From Chitinophaga sp. YR627 (GTDB taxonomy: Bacteria > Bacteroidota > Bacteroidia > Chitinophagales > Chitinophagaceae), in NCBI RefSeq assembly GCF_900114995.1, contig NZ_FOUX01000005.1, forward strand, positions 372,001 to 436,000: a DNA stretch of 64,000 bases, read 5' to 3'. Shown piece by piece: positions 34,689 to 42,172 of the stretch. The notes below the pieces were generated by a model, which worked only from the letters and a program-made list of their open reading frames with translations, was not told the origin of the DNA and made no database searches. The stretch's first letter is position 1, and every line of letters begins with the position of its first letter. The translations under genes were made by a program, and so were the position numbers.

Positions 34689-35312
34689 ATGTATATCCCA
34701 AGGCTCAATGTGATGGAAGACCGACAGGAGATCGCTGCCTTTATGCAACGCTTCAGCTTTGCCACCATCATACATAGCATTGACAATGTGCCGGTGGCCA
34801 CACACCTCCCCTTCCACATTTCTTTTCGTGACGATAAATTACTCCTGACCGCGCACTTCGCCCGAGCCAATGACCAGTGGCAGTGCCTGGAAAGGTCGCG
34901 GTCGCTGGTGATCTTCAGTGAGCCACATGCTTATATCTCGCCCACCAACTACGAAAAGCGCCTGGAAGTCCCTACCTGGAACTATATCTCCGTCCACGCC
35001 TACGGTCAGGCCCGGATCATCTCCGAAGCAGACGCCGTAATGGCCCTGCTGGAAAACAGTATCCATGACTACGAACCCTCCTACATGCAGCAATGGCAGG
35101 AATTACCACCCGATTTTAAGCTGAAACTCCTGAACGGCATTGTCGCTTTTGAAATCGAAGTCGACGACCTACAGGCCAAACAGAAGCTCAGTCAGAATAA
35201 AACCCTCCAGGAACAGCGTAATATCATTGAAAATCTGTCCGCTAACACCGATAGCACCGCTCTGCTCACCGCTGAATACATGCGGAAGAGGCTGGAACAA
35301 AACACCGACTGA
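34689..35312 (+). CDS. FMN-binding negative transcriptional regulator (PaiB-like)
   Basis: This 207-residue protein follows the PaiB family: FATIIHSIDNVPVATHLPFH at the start, LLTAHFARANDQW, the signature ISPTNYEKRLEVPTWNYISV, and the C-terminal VAFEIEVDDLQAKQKLSQNK. PaiB is a split-barrel flavoprotein that in Bacillus represses sporulation and protease genes together with PaiA; here no paiA is adjacent. It starts 3 nt after the beta-flower gene. Confidence 0.9.
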   Translation: MYIPRLNVMEDRQEIAAFMQRFSFATIIHSIDNVPVATHLPFHISFRDDKLLLTAHFARANDQWQCLERSRSLVIFSEPHAYISPTNYEKRLEVPTWNYISVHAYGQARIISEADAVMALLENSIHDYEPSYMQQWQELPPDFKLKLLNGIVAFEIEVDDLQAKQKLSQNKTLQEQRNIIENLSANTDSTALLTAEYMRKRLEQNTD

Positions 35313-35356
35313 CGGCGGTCAGCCGACAACTATCATTTTTTTGGTAAATTTGCAGG

Positions 35357-35863
35357 ATGAAACAGGAAATTAACAACTTATTACCGGCGGACTTTCACCC
35401 GTCCTCCCGGGTCTGGATATATCAGAGTAACCGCCCTTTCCAGGAAAGGGAAGCCTTAGAGGTACAGGAGCAGCTGGATCAATTCGTAGCACACTGGCAG
35501 GCACATGGCGCCCCTGTAAAAGGATGGGGTAAGCTGCTGTTCAACCAGGTGATTGTACTTATTGCGGATGAGTCCATGACGGCTGTCAGCGGTTGTAGTA
35601 CCGATAGCTCCGTGCGTATCATTAAGAGCATCGAACGTCAGTATGAAGTGAATATGTTTGACAGACTGTTGCTGGCGTTTATCGTGAAAGAGAAAGTACA
35701 ATTGCTGCCGATGCAACAGGTGCCTTATGCGCTGGAAAAAGGATTTATTGATGAGAATACTTTGTATTTGAATAATACGGTGCTGACTAAGGGGGAATTG
35801 GAGGAGAAATGGTTAATGCCGTTGAAAGAGAGCTGGCTGGCGAAGAAATTTTCGCTGGTTTAA
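35357..35863 (+). CDS. Conserved Bacteroidota protein of unknown function
   Basis: This 168-residue cytosolic protein carries conserved features seen in a family often misnamed 'ABC transporter ATPase': SRVWIYQSNRPF at the start, HGAPVKGWGKLLFNQVIVLI, ADESMTAVSGCSTDSSVRII and a C-terminal LTKGELEEKWLMPLKESWLA. There is no Walker motif, so an ATPase function is not supported. It starts 44 nt after the PaiB-like gene. I do not know its job. Confidence 0.8.
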   Translation: MKQEINNLLPADFHPSSRVWIYQSNRPFQEREALEVQEQLDQFVAHWQAHGAPVKGWGKLLFNQVIVLIADESMTAVSGCSTDSSVRIIKSIERQYEVNMFDRLLLAFIVKEKVQLLPMQQVPYALEKGFIDENTLYLNNTVLTKGELEEKWLMPLKESWLAKKFSLV

Positions 35864-35884
35864 GAAGGTGAAAGATTATTGAGG

Positions 35885-35928
35885 ATCTCCTGGTGTGTAG
35901 TGGCATGCCGGGAGATTTTTGTTTTTAT
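35885..35928 (+). terminator. Rho-independent terminator
   Basis: Stem ATCTCCTGG / CCGGGAGAT (one G-T pair) with a 14-nt loop followed by TTTTTGTTTTT. It closes the 34.3-35.9 kb operon. Confidence 0.85.
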
Positions 35929-35934
35929 TGCTTT

Positions 35935-36072
35935 TTATATTATCAGGTTGATATTGGGAAACTTCTCCAGTATAGTGTAGATGAACGTATTAAAGTCTGC
36001 CGTTCTATATTCTTCTTGATTTTTATAAATATCATTTATATATAGATCACCCTCAACAATACAGCTGTTCAT
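35935..36072 (-). CDS. 45-residue protein overlapping its upstream neighbour by ATGA
   Basis: The minus strand at 36070-36072 has an ATG whose last two bases are shared with the TGA of the gene at 36069-36620. The reading frame then runs 45 codons to a TAA (begins MNSCIVEGDLYIND, ends KFPNINLII). The ATGA arrangement implies translational coupling. Alternatively one longer ancestral gene was split by a frameshift, since the content of the two frames would join naturally. No family recognised; the protein is acidic with an aromatic-rich C-terminal half. Confidence 0.6.
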   Translation of the reverse strand: MNSCIVEGDLYINDIYKNQEEYRTADFNTFIYTILEKFPNINLII

Positions 36073-36620
36073 TTGAATAAATCGTTCTGATAGGAAAGAT
36101 TAATCTGATATTCTTCGTCATCGTTTATCTGTATGCTATCCCTAATTGTATGACCATTTTTCAGGCGGATAAATATTTTCTTCAGATTCATTGTATGCTT
36201 TATTGTTTCCTCACGCCGTCTTACTTTCTCCCAATCAGCTGCAATAGAATGGTACCTGAAAAGCTGATATAGTTGCATCCAGCCTTCATAGCCTTCCTTA
36301 TCTGCCGTTAACGTACGTATAACTCCTGAAGGATCTTCGATATCTATAGTCGGTATATGACTTGAATATCCATCATTCAAGGACTGAAATACCATATTGA
36401 GCGAAGTTATTCTCCAGCCATTTTCATTTAACAAAACAGATAGTTTACGATGGTCGAAAAGACTTATGGCCTGTGGCGACTGCATATCATTGTCCGCATA
36501 GACTTCTTCTATTCCGTATAAGAAATCTTCGATTTGGATGCAGTCATCCTGGGTGTCACATGGTATGACGGAAAAATCCATAGTGACGGCATAGAAGCGA
36601 TGTTTGATGGGCAATGTCAT
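36069..36620 (-). CDS. Protein of unknown function (accessory region)
   Basis: This 183-residue protein shows no signal peptide or membrane span. It is acidic in its middle part (FLYGIEEVYADNDMQ) and more basic towards its end (EETIKHTMNLKKIFIRLKNG). The composition and the position in an AT-rich block with toxin-like modules are like those of immunity or accessory proteins, but there is no recognised domain. Downstream, its stop overlaps a 45-residue frame. Upstream, 285 nt separate it from the divergent HEPN-type gene. Confidence 0.6.
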   Translation of the reverse strand: MTLPIKHRFYAVTMDFSVIPCDTQDDCIQIEDFLYGIEEVYADNDMQSPQAISLFDHRKLSVLLNENGWRITSLNMVFQSLNDGYSSHIPTIDIEDPSGVIRTLTADKEGYEGWMQLYQLFRYHSIAADWEKVRRREETIKHTMNLKKIFIRLKNGHTIRDSIQINDDEEYQINLSYQNDLFK

Positions 36621-36670
36621 GATAAAGGATGTAGGTAAAGGTATTGATTAATGGGGAATCAGCTGTGATT

Positions 36671-36718
36671 GTTCATTCTCAAATTTTCATTTCCCCAAAA
36701 ACCAGTTTGTTCATTTTG
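36671..36718 (+). repeat. 48-nt upstream element, copy A
   Basis: It begins and ends with GTTCATT exactly 38 nt apart and agrees with copy B (40854-40901) at 39 of 48 positions without gaps, including CTCAAA, CCC and the block CAGTTTGTTCATTTTG. Each copy lies upstream of a module containing a HEPN-type gene. The block contains the predicted -33 element, so it is probably a promoter with an operator. Confidence 0.7.
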
Positions 36719-36736
36719 TTGGCGTATATAATTTAG
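36706..36736 (+). promoter_or_regulatory. Predicted Bacteroidota-type promoter for the first HEPN module
   Basis: TTTG at 36706-36709 followed by exactly 19 nt and TAATTTAG (one mismatch to TAnnTTTG). It overlaps the repeated 48-nt element. The predicted transcript would have a leader of about 160 nt before the HEPN gene. Confidence 0.45.
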
Positions 36737-36905
36737 TTGATGTTTATCAGTAATTTTAAAAACAATAAACGTAAAAAATAATCTGTTCTATCAAGGATAT
36801 AGAACCCATCATTCATAAGCCGTCCTTTGTAATAGACACCTTTATACATGTTTTGTACATCCCTGAATGATCTATCCATTTCATTGCATAAACTTAGACA
36901 TTCAC

Positions 36906-37310
36906 ATGAGTAACACACCAGGTTTTAAAGAAAGGGCAAAACAAAATCTTCTTTCTGCACAATTTCTGATTAATAAAAACTTTTATTGCAGCAGTGTTCA
37001 TTGTTCATTTTATACTTGTCTGCAAACAATTTTCCATGTTTTGTTCACTAAAAAAGAGATCAATCATACCAGATTTATAGCAGATGGAAAATATGCCGGC
37101 GTCAGCTCACATATTCAGGCATATAAACTAATCAGCAACGAAATAGCTAATAATGATTTCAGGAATTATAAATGGTTCCAGAAATCTTACACTCAATTAA
37201 AACGGTTACGGGAAAAAGCAGATTATTCAACTGAATTTATTAAGCAGGAAGAAGTCTATGAAGCATTTCAAACCGCTACGAGCATAATTTCTTTAATAAA
37301 TAAAATATAA
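36906..37310 (+). CDS. HEPN-like protein, first module
   Basis: This 134-residue all-helical protein begins PGFKERAKQNLLSAQFLINK and continues CSSVHCSFYTCLQTIFHVLF, the usual first two helices of HEPN domains (charged helix with A/L spacing, then a Y/F-A-C aromatic helix). Late in the protein is LKRLREKADYS, the R-x-x-ADY signature common in HEPN proteins of toxin-antitoxin type. The canonical RNase motif R-x4-6-H is not visible, so catalytic activity is doubtful. The ATG at 36906 (MSNTPGF) was preferred. The next gene starts 4 nt later. Confidence 0.65.
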   Translation: MSNTPGFKERAKQNLLSAQFLINKNFYCSSVHCSFYTCLQTIFHVLFTKKEINHTRFIADGKYAGVSSHIQAYKLISNEIANNDFRNYKWFQKSYTQLKRLREKADYSTEFIKQEEVYEAFQTATSIISLINKI

Positions 37311-37314
37311 CATT

Positions 37315-37665
37315 ATGACCAATAACGCCAATATTAATCCTGTAGAATTCATCAGGAATAAATTGAATGCATTAGCAGATACATTCAAAGCTGTCAATAT
37401 TAAATATGCATTTAATGACATAATTCATGTGCATGTTGTAGAATTAACCCCAGTATCTGAATATTACAATAATCTAGCGTTAGATAATGCCTGGATTCCT
37501 CTTTCTCTGGAATTTGAATCTTTATATGAGACGGATAATATCGTATTTATATCTTCTGATTCATCTCTTAGAATCTTAGATGCAGAGATGGAATGGAATA
37601 GTGCTAAAACAACTACAATCAATCAGTCTGGCTGCCAATTATCAGAGATTGTTACGTGCGCTTAA
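37315..37665 (+). CDS. Partner protein of the first HEPN module (unknown function)
   Basis: This 116-residue acidic soluble protein begins with a helix (FIRNKLNALADTFKAVNIKY), then strands and helices (IIHVHVVELTPVSEYYNN, SLEFESLYETDNIVFISSDS). It has the proportions of an antitoxin or substrate-binding partner and is cotranscribed (4-nt gap) with the HEPN-like gene. The order strand-helix-strand resembles, faintly, the C-terminal half of the partner in the second module at 41142-41672. The family is not known to me. Confidence 0.5.
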   Translation: MTNNANINPVEFIRNKLNALADTFKAVNIKYAFNDIIHVHVVELTPVSEYYNNLALDNAWIPLSLEFESLYETDNIVFISSDSSLRILDAEMEWNSAKTTTINQSGCQLSEIVTCA

Positions 37666-37923
37666 ATTATTATGATACCTGGAAAAATTGGCCTGGGATC
37701 ATTTCATAGGAAATCATTTACAGGCCATTTCTTTCATTTCATATATAAAAAGTATACATTTACTACATAAGTAATCGATTTAGAATATTGCGGGAATATT
37801 AATGCGTCATTCGGCTTTACCAGTTATCCACACCGTTCATAATTTCAGTGGATAATCTCCCCTCTCTCTCCACCACCCCTCTCCCCTATTTCCCTTAAAT
37901 TCACATACCTCAAAATATACACA

Positions 37924-38676
37924 ATGGCCAGACAAAAATCCATCATCCTGCTCACCGGTAAACTCGGTGACAAAATCGGGTACCAGCGTAACGGTAAATA
38001 CTTCTTCCGCAGTACCCCTCAGACAGTCAGACAATCCTCTGCCACCCGCCGGGCATCAAAACGCTTTGGCATCTATAGCACCCAGGCAAAATCGATCCGT
38101 CATGCCTTTTATCCTGACCTGGATATTCAATGTGACAGTACCCATGTCAACCGCCTGAACAAACTGCTTATTAAATCTGCTGGTGATCATACAGCAATTA
38201 AAGGCTTCCGTTTCAACAAGCAGACAGGCATTGATCGGTTCCTCAAGATTCTACCTGAGTTCTCCAGAAACGGCATGCTGCATATTCCACCCCAGCATAT
38301 CAATAACGAAGGCTTCACAGCACTGGAAATAAAAGCAATCGCAGTGCGTATTGATTTCAGTAGCCGCCGGGTAACCGGTACCGACACTGTAAATATGCTG
38401 ATTGACCCACAGCAGCCTTTCTGTGGCGCCAATATTCCTTTATATGTCTCCGGGGAAGGTACCCTCCTGCTGACAATACAGATAAGGGGCATAGACCAGG
38501 GAGGCCTTACACGTAACAGGCAATATACAGCTGCGGATATCATTGCAGTATTACCACCGATCCGACCTAAACGTTTCAGGGCACATACTCATCCATTGCG
38601 CACAATAACGCAATTACACCCGGCGTTGCCCAGCTTACACGTCCATCATCAAACAATTGCCATTCAAAAAGAATAA
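37924..38676 (+). CDS. Conserved protein of unknown function with LTGKLGD start
   Basis: This 250-residue basic protein opens ARQKSIILLTGKLGDKIGYQ and FRSTPQTVRQSSATRRASKR, a pattern recurring in Bacteroidota proteins without assigned function (the N terminus resembles a phage- or element-borne protein). The remainder is beta-rich and ends in a His-rich region (THPLRTITQLHPALPSLHVH). No signal peptide or membrane span is seen. It is isolated, with about 258 nt before and 495 nt after it. The spacer before it contains a lone TTATCCACA at 37824-37832. Confidence 0.65.
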   Translation: MARQKSIILLTGKLGDKIGYQRNGKYFFRSTPQTVRQSSATRRASKRFGIYSTQAKSIRHAFYPDLDIQCDSTHVNRLNKLLIKSAGDHTAIKGFRFNKQTGIDRFLKILPEFSRNGMLHIPPQHINNEGFTALEIKAIAVRIDFSSRRVTGTDTVNMLIDPQQPFCGANIPLYVSGEGTLLLTIQIRGIDQGGLTRNRQYTAADIIAVLPPIRPKRFRAHTHPLRTITQLHPALPSLHVHHQTIAIQKE

Positions 38677-39171
38677 TTTCAAATCGCCAGAAGTATATAT
38701 TTTGTTGAGCCACATCCACTTACCTATTCCTTACATTCCCTGAATTACGCTGTTGCTTACGCTACAGCAGCATTGGCATTTCTCTAATACGCCAGATACA
38801 TCATATTAACTACTTCCCGCTACAATTATCACTCAGACGATCACCATAACCTCAAGTCCACAGTTATCTCTATTATGCAGCTGGTATGCAACATTTGTTT
38901 CTCCTATGCCAGGTAAGTCAGCTACAGAGACATTGACAAAAATCTCTCATTAGAACCATCAGCCTATATCACCTATACAATATTACCTGAGCGTTCTGCT
39001 CATCGTTCAACGACAAAAAAAAGCATTACTGAAAAACACGTCACAACCAAATCCATTTTAAAAACGCCATTTCATTAAAATCATTTTGTTCATTCTACAT
39101 TCAAAAATACACTACATCAATGGCTAGTACTAATTTTACAGCCACATTTTTTGTTAACCATTTCAAGCTAT
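38677..39171. other. AT-rich intergenic region, no gene recognised
   Basis: About 495 nt without a convincing frame. Near the end, at 39088-39094, the sequence GTTCATTCT recurs 84 nt before the DUF6934-like pseudogene, echoing the first part of the 48-nt elements A and B. The 38-nt-spaced second GTTCATT is absent here. Confidence 0.5.
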
Positions 39172-39614
39172 ATGCAATCCGAAATTTATCCCAATATCAA
39201 TACCAAAGAGGAGTATAATATATTTGAATTTTTCAGTATCGGGAATAGAGGTGTTATTCTTAAAAGAGCTATATTTTCCAATACGGAATATAAAATATTT
39301 ATGCTCTTATTCTAGGAGATGTAAATGCCAATGATGAAATAGACGAATATAAAGTTAGTGATAATGGAGACAGAAATAAGATATTAGCCACTGTAATTAA
39401 TATCATAGGCATTCATTTGAATAAGTATCCGAAACGATCGATTTACTTTACTGGTAATACGCTAGTAAGAACCAGATTATATAGGATGGTAATCACATTA
39501 AATTTTGAAGAGCTTTCCAAAAATTTGATCATATATTCTCAAACAGATAACGGTTTTGTTCCATTTAAGAAAAATATACACACAAAAGGATTTCTAATAA
39601 AAAGAAAATTATAA
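39172..39614 (+). pseudogene. Frameshifted DUF6934-like gene
   Basis: Two frames join into one protein of about 147 residues. From the ATG at 39172: MQSEIYPNINTKEEYNIFEF ... KIF; then, after one missing base in the TTTAT run near 39300, ALILGDVNANDEIDEYKVSD ... NKILATVINIIGIHLNKYPK, IYFTGNTLVRTRLYRMVITL and a final KGFLIKRKL. The T-G-x-T-x-x-R-T-R-L-Y-R motif and the D/N-N-G-D-x-x-K-I-L-A-T-V motif are diagnostic of DUF6934 proteins of Bacteroidota. The single-base loss puts TAG in frame, so the gene looks broken unless the base is a sequencing error. Inference: an accessory gene undergoing decay. Confidence 0.75.
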
Positions 39615-39623
39615 ATTGCAATA

Positions 39624-39782
39624 TGAAAAAGAAAATTGTCAAATACAAAAGCGGCTTTTCTAATCAAGTGATAAAGCTGACCGTAGATGAAAGAAAAACG
39701 GGTATCGACCTCAGGAAGATGGCCCCTTTAAAATTGGCAATAGTTAATGAAGCTTTAAAAGGCGTGAAGTTTCCAGATTAAA
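39624..39782 (+). CDS. 52-residue mini-protein, paralogue of 40947-41102
   Basis: Begins MKKKIVKYKSGFSNQVIKLT and ends KLAIVNEALKGVKFPD. It aligns along its length with the 51-residue protein at 40947-41102 (MKKKTIKHKNGLPDQEVRLI ... KTVQCNEALNGFKLL), sharing MKKK, K-x-x-G, V-x-L and NEAL-G-K. It is 9 nt after the DUF6934-like pseudogene, so both are probably one transcriptional unit. A strong terminator follows 22 nt after its stop. Function unknown; the small size and Lys-rich start suit an antitoxin or regulator. Confidence 0.7.
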
Positions 39783-39804
39783 TTATCCGTCATCAAATAT
39801 CATT

Positions 39805-39839
39805 AAGCCATCTGATTTACATCAGGTGGCTTTTCTTTT
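39805..39839 (+). terminator. Rho-independent terminator
   Basis: Twelve-bp stem AAGCCATCTGAT / ATCAGGTGGCTT (one G-T pair, loop TTAC) followed by TTCTTTTG. Confidence 0.88.
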
Positions 39840-39899
39840 GGCAGATTTTTGTGTAAATAATTGCTATATTTAAATAGCCAGGAAAGCTTTGGCAAACAA

Positions 39900-39972
39900 G
39901 CGGGAATAGCTCAGTTGGTAGAGCATTAGTTTCCCAAACTAAAGGTCGCGGGTCCGAGTCCCGTTTCCCGCT
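39900..39972 (+). tRNA. tRNA-Gly (anticodon CCC)
   Basis: Complete cloverleaf: acceptor GCGGGAA/TTCCCGC, D arm GCTCAGTTGGTAGAGC, anticodon stem TTAGT/ACTAA with loop TTCCCAA (CCC, reads GGG), and T arm GCGGG-TCCGAGT-CCCGT, discriminator T. CCA not encoded. This T-loop has C where T is usual (TCCGA instead of TTCGA), which is tolerable. Confidence 0.94.
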
Positions 39973-39992
39973 CAAAAATTCTAATTATAAAT

Positions 39993-40706
39993 TTGCCATT
40001 AAAGAAATATCTTCCTACTGTGAAATCAAATAATCCTATACCTAATTCATTACAATGCATGCTCTTATTTTGGGCTGTCATTAGCGCCTGTTCACAACCT
40101 AGATCGAAGCCTCCATTTATAGAAGAATTCATAAGGACCGACAGTATTGTCATTCTAAAAAAGTTGGTCAATAACCGACAAATTGAGATAGTGAATATCT
40201 CAGACTCTTTGCTGCTTTTTTCTCAGGAGAATACAAAGACCGACACCATCCTGGAGTACTTTTATTTATATGCTTTTAACGACACTATGGATTTAAATGC
40301 AGATAGCTATAAAGATCTGGTAATTTATAATCACCCCAACATGCATGGGCAATGTATGCCCGTTGTTTTTCTAAGTAACAAAGGAGGAAAACTATGTTAC
40401 AGACCTGATCTCAGTCTTATGAACATTCAATACGATACTATCAGCAAACATATTCTTAGTTTCTATGTCGGAGGGGTTTACACTAGGAATACAAAAGATT
40501 GTTATACATGGGAGGGCGATTCACTGAGATTTCACCGTGGCGCATCATTTGAGCTTCTTTCCCCGATGGGAGAAACTTTAATGGAATTCTATGAGGGGAA
40601 CGACACAATACCTTATAAAACACTCAAAAACTGCTGTGAAGAACTTTGGGATACCGCTGTTTTTAAGGGGCTTCCCGATGTCAGTTTTTACACTGAAATA
40701 CAATAG
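39993..40706 (+). CDS. Lipoprotein of unknown function next to tRNA-Gly
   Basis: This 237-residue protein has a lipoprotein signal (LLFWAVISACSQ, lipid-anchored Cys about residue 33, or residue 11 if an inner ATG at 40059 is used). Conserved-looking soluble segments include LNADSYKDLVIYNHPNMHGQ, which is like the calcium-binding-type 'D.N.D...D' region of exported VCBS-like or XAC2610-like proteins, and a C-terminal pair of cysteines (KNCCEEL). It is enclosed between tRNA-Gly and the tRNA-Gly-like fragment at 40736, so it may have arrived with an integration event. Function unknown. Confidence 0.65.
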   Translation: MPLKKYLPTVKSNNPIPNSLQCMLLFWAVISACSQPRSKPPFIEEFIRTDSIVILKKLVNNRQIEIVNISDSLLLFSQENTKTDTILEYFYLYAFNDTMDLNADSYKDLVIYNHPNMHGQCMPVVFLSNKGGKLCYRPDLSLMNIQYDTISKHILSFYVGGVYTRNTKDCYTWEGDSLRFHRGASFELLSPMGETLMEFYEGNDTIPYKTLKNCCEELWDTAVFKGLPDVSFYTEIQ

Positions 40707-40735
40707 TGAATATTTTTTCCATGCACGGACAAGCT

Positions 40736-40760
40736 ACTAAAGGTCGCGGTACCGATTCCC
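40736..40760 (+). pseudogene. Degenerate 3' fragment of tRNA-Gly
   Basis: Twenty-two of 25 nt agree with the intact tRNA-Gly from its anticodon-stem 3' strand through the T arm (ACTAAAGGTCGCGG identical, then ACCGATTCCC versus TCCGAGTCCC). It has the same orientation as the tRNA 0.8 kb upstream and no 5' half, as in an integration scar. Confidence 0.75.
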
Positions 40761-40853
40761 TATACTACCAACTTAAGTCCAAAGCACTGGCTCACCTTTA
40801 AGCAGTAAACGGTACTAATCTCTCATATACTGGAGAATTTCAAACGGTGATCT

Positions 40854-40901
40854 GTTCATTCTCAAAATAATATAGCCCACAAAAGCAGTTTGTTCATTTT
40901 G
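40854..40901 (+). repeat. 48-nt upstream element, copy B
   Basis: Matches copy A (36671-36718) at 39 of 48 positions, with GTTCATT boxes at the same 38-nt spacing. TTTG at 40889-40892, 19 nt, then TACGTCAG (two mismatches to TAnnTTTG) gives a plausible promoter 28 nt before the mini-protein start. Confidence 0.7.
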
Positions 40902-40946
40902 CAAACGAGTGTACGTCAGTTCGTGTTTGTAACTAATTTCGCATCT

Positions 40947-41102
40947 ATGAAGAAGAAAACCATTAAACACAAGAATGGTCTCCCTGATCAAGAGGTAAGA
41001 CTAATCATCTATTGTCAGCAATCAAACATTAATCTTACTAAGGCTTGTGCTGCAAAAACAGTCCAATGCAATGAAGCTTTAAATGGATTTAAGCTGCTAT
41101 AA
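40947..41102 (+). CDS. 51-residue mini-protein, paralogue of 39624-39782
   Basis: MKKKTIKHKNGLPDQEVRLI then YCQQSNINLTKACAAKTVQC and a C terminus NEALNGFKLL. Similar length and order of conserved positions to the 52-residue protein 1.3 kb upstream. An ATG at 40890 in the same frame would extend it through the promoter element, so 40947 is preferred. It is followed 39 nt later by the second HEPN module's partner gene, in the same orientation. Function unknown. Confidence 0.65.
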   Translation: MKKKTIKHKNGLPDQEVRLIIYCQQSNINLTKACAAKTVQCNEALNGFKLL

Positions 41103-41141
41103 ACAGGTTATTCACTTGTCCTATCAAAACAATTCTTACAC

Positions 41142-41672
41142 ATGGAATCCATTACCATCCCAAAACAGAAGAACATGTACACATTGTCCACTTCGAAACA
41201 ATCCGTCATCACCATTCCCGAAAACTGGGAAAGGTCAACAACAGTTTTTACTTCTAATGATGTGCTCTCCGCATATGAAATGGGCAAACAAGAAGGTATG
41301 ATTGTTCAACAAAATTTAAATCAAAAAATCCTGATTGAAAAAATAACAACTAATCTTAAGTTAGCCACAGAAATAGCAGAAGAATTCAGGTTATTATTAA
41401 AAGGATTTGACACAGATCCACATATACGCTTACGTGTAAACTCAATCTCTTCTTTTGATGTAGCTTTTGTCCTCGACGAAGAGTTCTATAATTCAGATAA
41501 TCTGGACTATGCCCATGAACAAGCTCACGAGCTTAGAAGAATGCATTTAACAGATACTTTCTCTATATACCTTTACCTGTTCCCAAAAACCAAAGGCCTG
41601 AGTTTATCAAAGATGGACGCCGACGGCTTCTCAATGCACTATGAGCCAAAATATACCAAAACAACATCTTGA
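41142..41672 (+). CDS. Partner protein of the second HEPN module
   Basis: This 176-residue protein begins with a beta-loop (YTLSTSKQSVITIPENW) and a predicted coiled region (VLSAYEMGKQEGMIVQQNLN). Its second half is alpha/beta: RLRVNSISSFDVAFVLDEEF, EQAHELRRMHLTDTFSIYLY, ending SMHYEPK. No signal peptide. Its last 32 nt overlap the HEPN-like gene, which implies coupled translation. This is the reverse order of the first module (partner first here). The alignment with 37315-37665 is only suggestive. The function may be antitoxin or specificity partner. Confidence 0.6.
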   Translation: MESITIPKQKNMYTLSTSKQSVITIPENWERSTTVFTSNDVLSAYEMGKQEGMIVQQNLNQKILIEKITTNLKLATEIAEEFRLLLKGFDTDPHIRLRVNSISSFDVAFVLDEEFYNSDNLDYAHEQAHELRRMHLTDTFSIYLYLFPKTKGLSLSKMDADGFSMHYEPKYTKTTS

Positions 41673-42138
41673 TCTTGCCCGGCATAACGAAAATGCGTGC
41701 AACTTCTTAAAAGAAAATAATACATTTCCTGACTGGGTCATCACAACTGCATTTTATGCTGCACTGCATTATGTCAGTTCAGTTATTTTTCCTTATGAAT
41801 GTTTACAACAAGGGAAGAAAAAACTGGTAAATGATATCGCCGCCTATAAAAATTGCATAGGAAGTCATGACAACAAGCATAAGCTAATGATGGATCTTGT
41901 ATTTTACAAATGCAAAAATATAGGTAAGTCCTATAGCACATTATTGGAGTTGTCATATTCATCCAGATACGATACCAATATGCCGGATACATTATATTCC
42001 AACAGAGCGCAAAAATACCTGACAGACATAAAATCATATTGTGAAAAAATCCACATGCCAACAACTACAAGAATTACCGCAATAAGGGCAGAAATGCTTA
42101 GTGAAGCACTTAGCTCCGATAATGTTGAAGAGGCATAA
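41641..42138 (+). CDS. HEPN-like protein, second module
   Basis: This 165-residue helical protein contains LDLARHNENACNFLKENN, FPDWVITTAFYAALHYVSSV, then GSHDNKHKLMMDLVF and SKSYSTLLELSYSSRY-like helices. The WVITTAFYAALHYV helix is typical of HEPN/uncharacterised HEPN-like proteins (W-x-x-x-A-x-Y-A-A-L-H). The usual HS-x-R catalytic or core motif appears as SHDNKHK. It starts in the 3' end of the partner gene at 41641. Proteins of this group are commonly RNase toxins or their inactive relatives. Confidence 0.65.
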   Translation: MSQNIPKQHLDLARHNENACNFLKENNTFPDWVITTAFYAALHYVSSVIFPYECLQQGKKKLVNDIAAYKNCIGSHDNKHKLMMDLVFYKCKNIGKSYSTLLELSYSSRYDTNMPDTLYSNRAQKYLTDIKSYCEKIHMPTTTRITAIRAEMLSEALSSDNVEEA

Positions 42139-42172
42139 AATCAGGATCTCACATTCTATCACCAAATCGACA

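Noticed and set aside
35357..35863. Name 'ABC transporter ATPase' used for relatives of this protein
   Set aside because: No Walker A, Walker B or signature motif is visible in the 168 residues.
37824..37832. Exact DnaA-box-like TTATCCACA
   Set aside because: A single box without a cluster, AT-rich unwinding element or dnaA gene; expected by chance.
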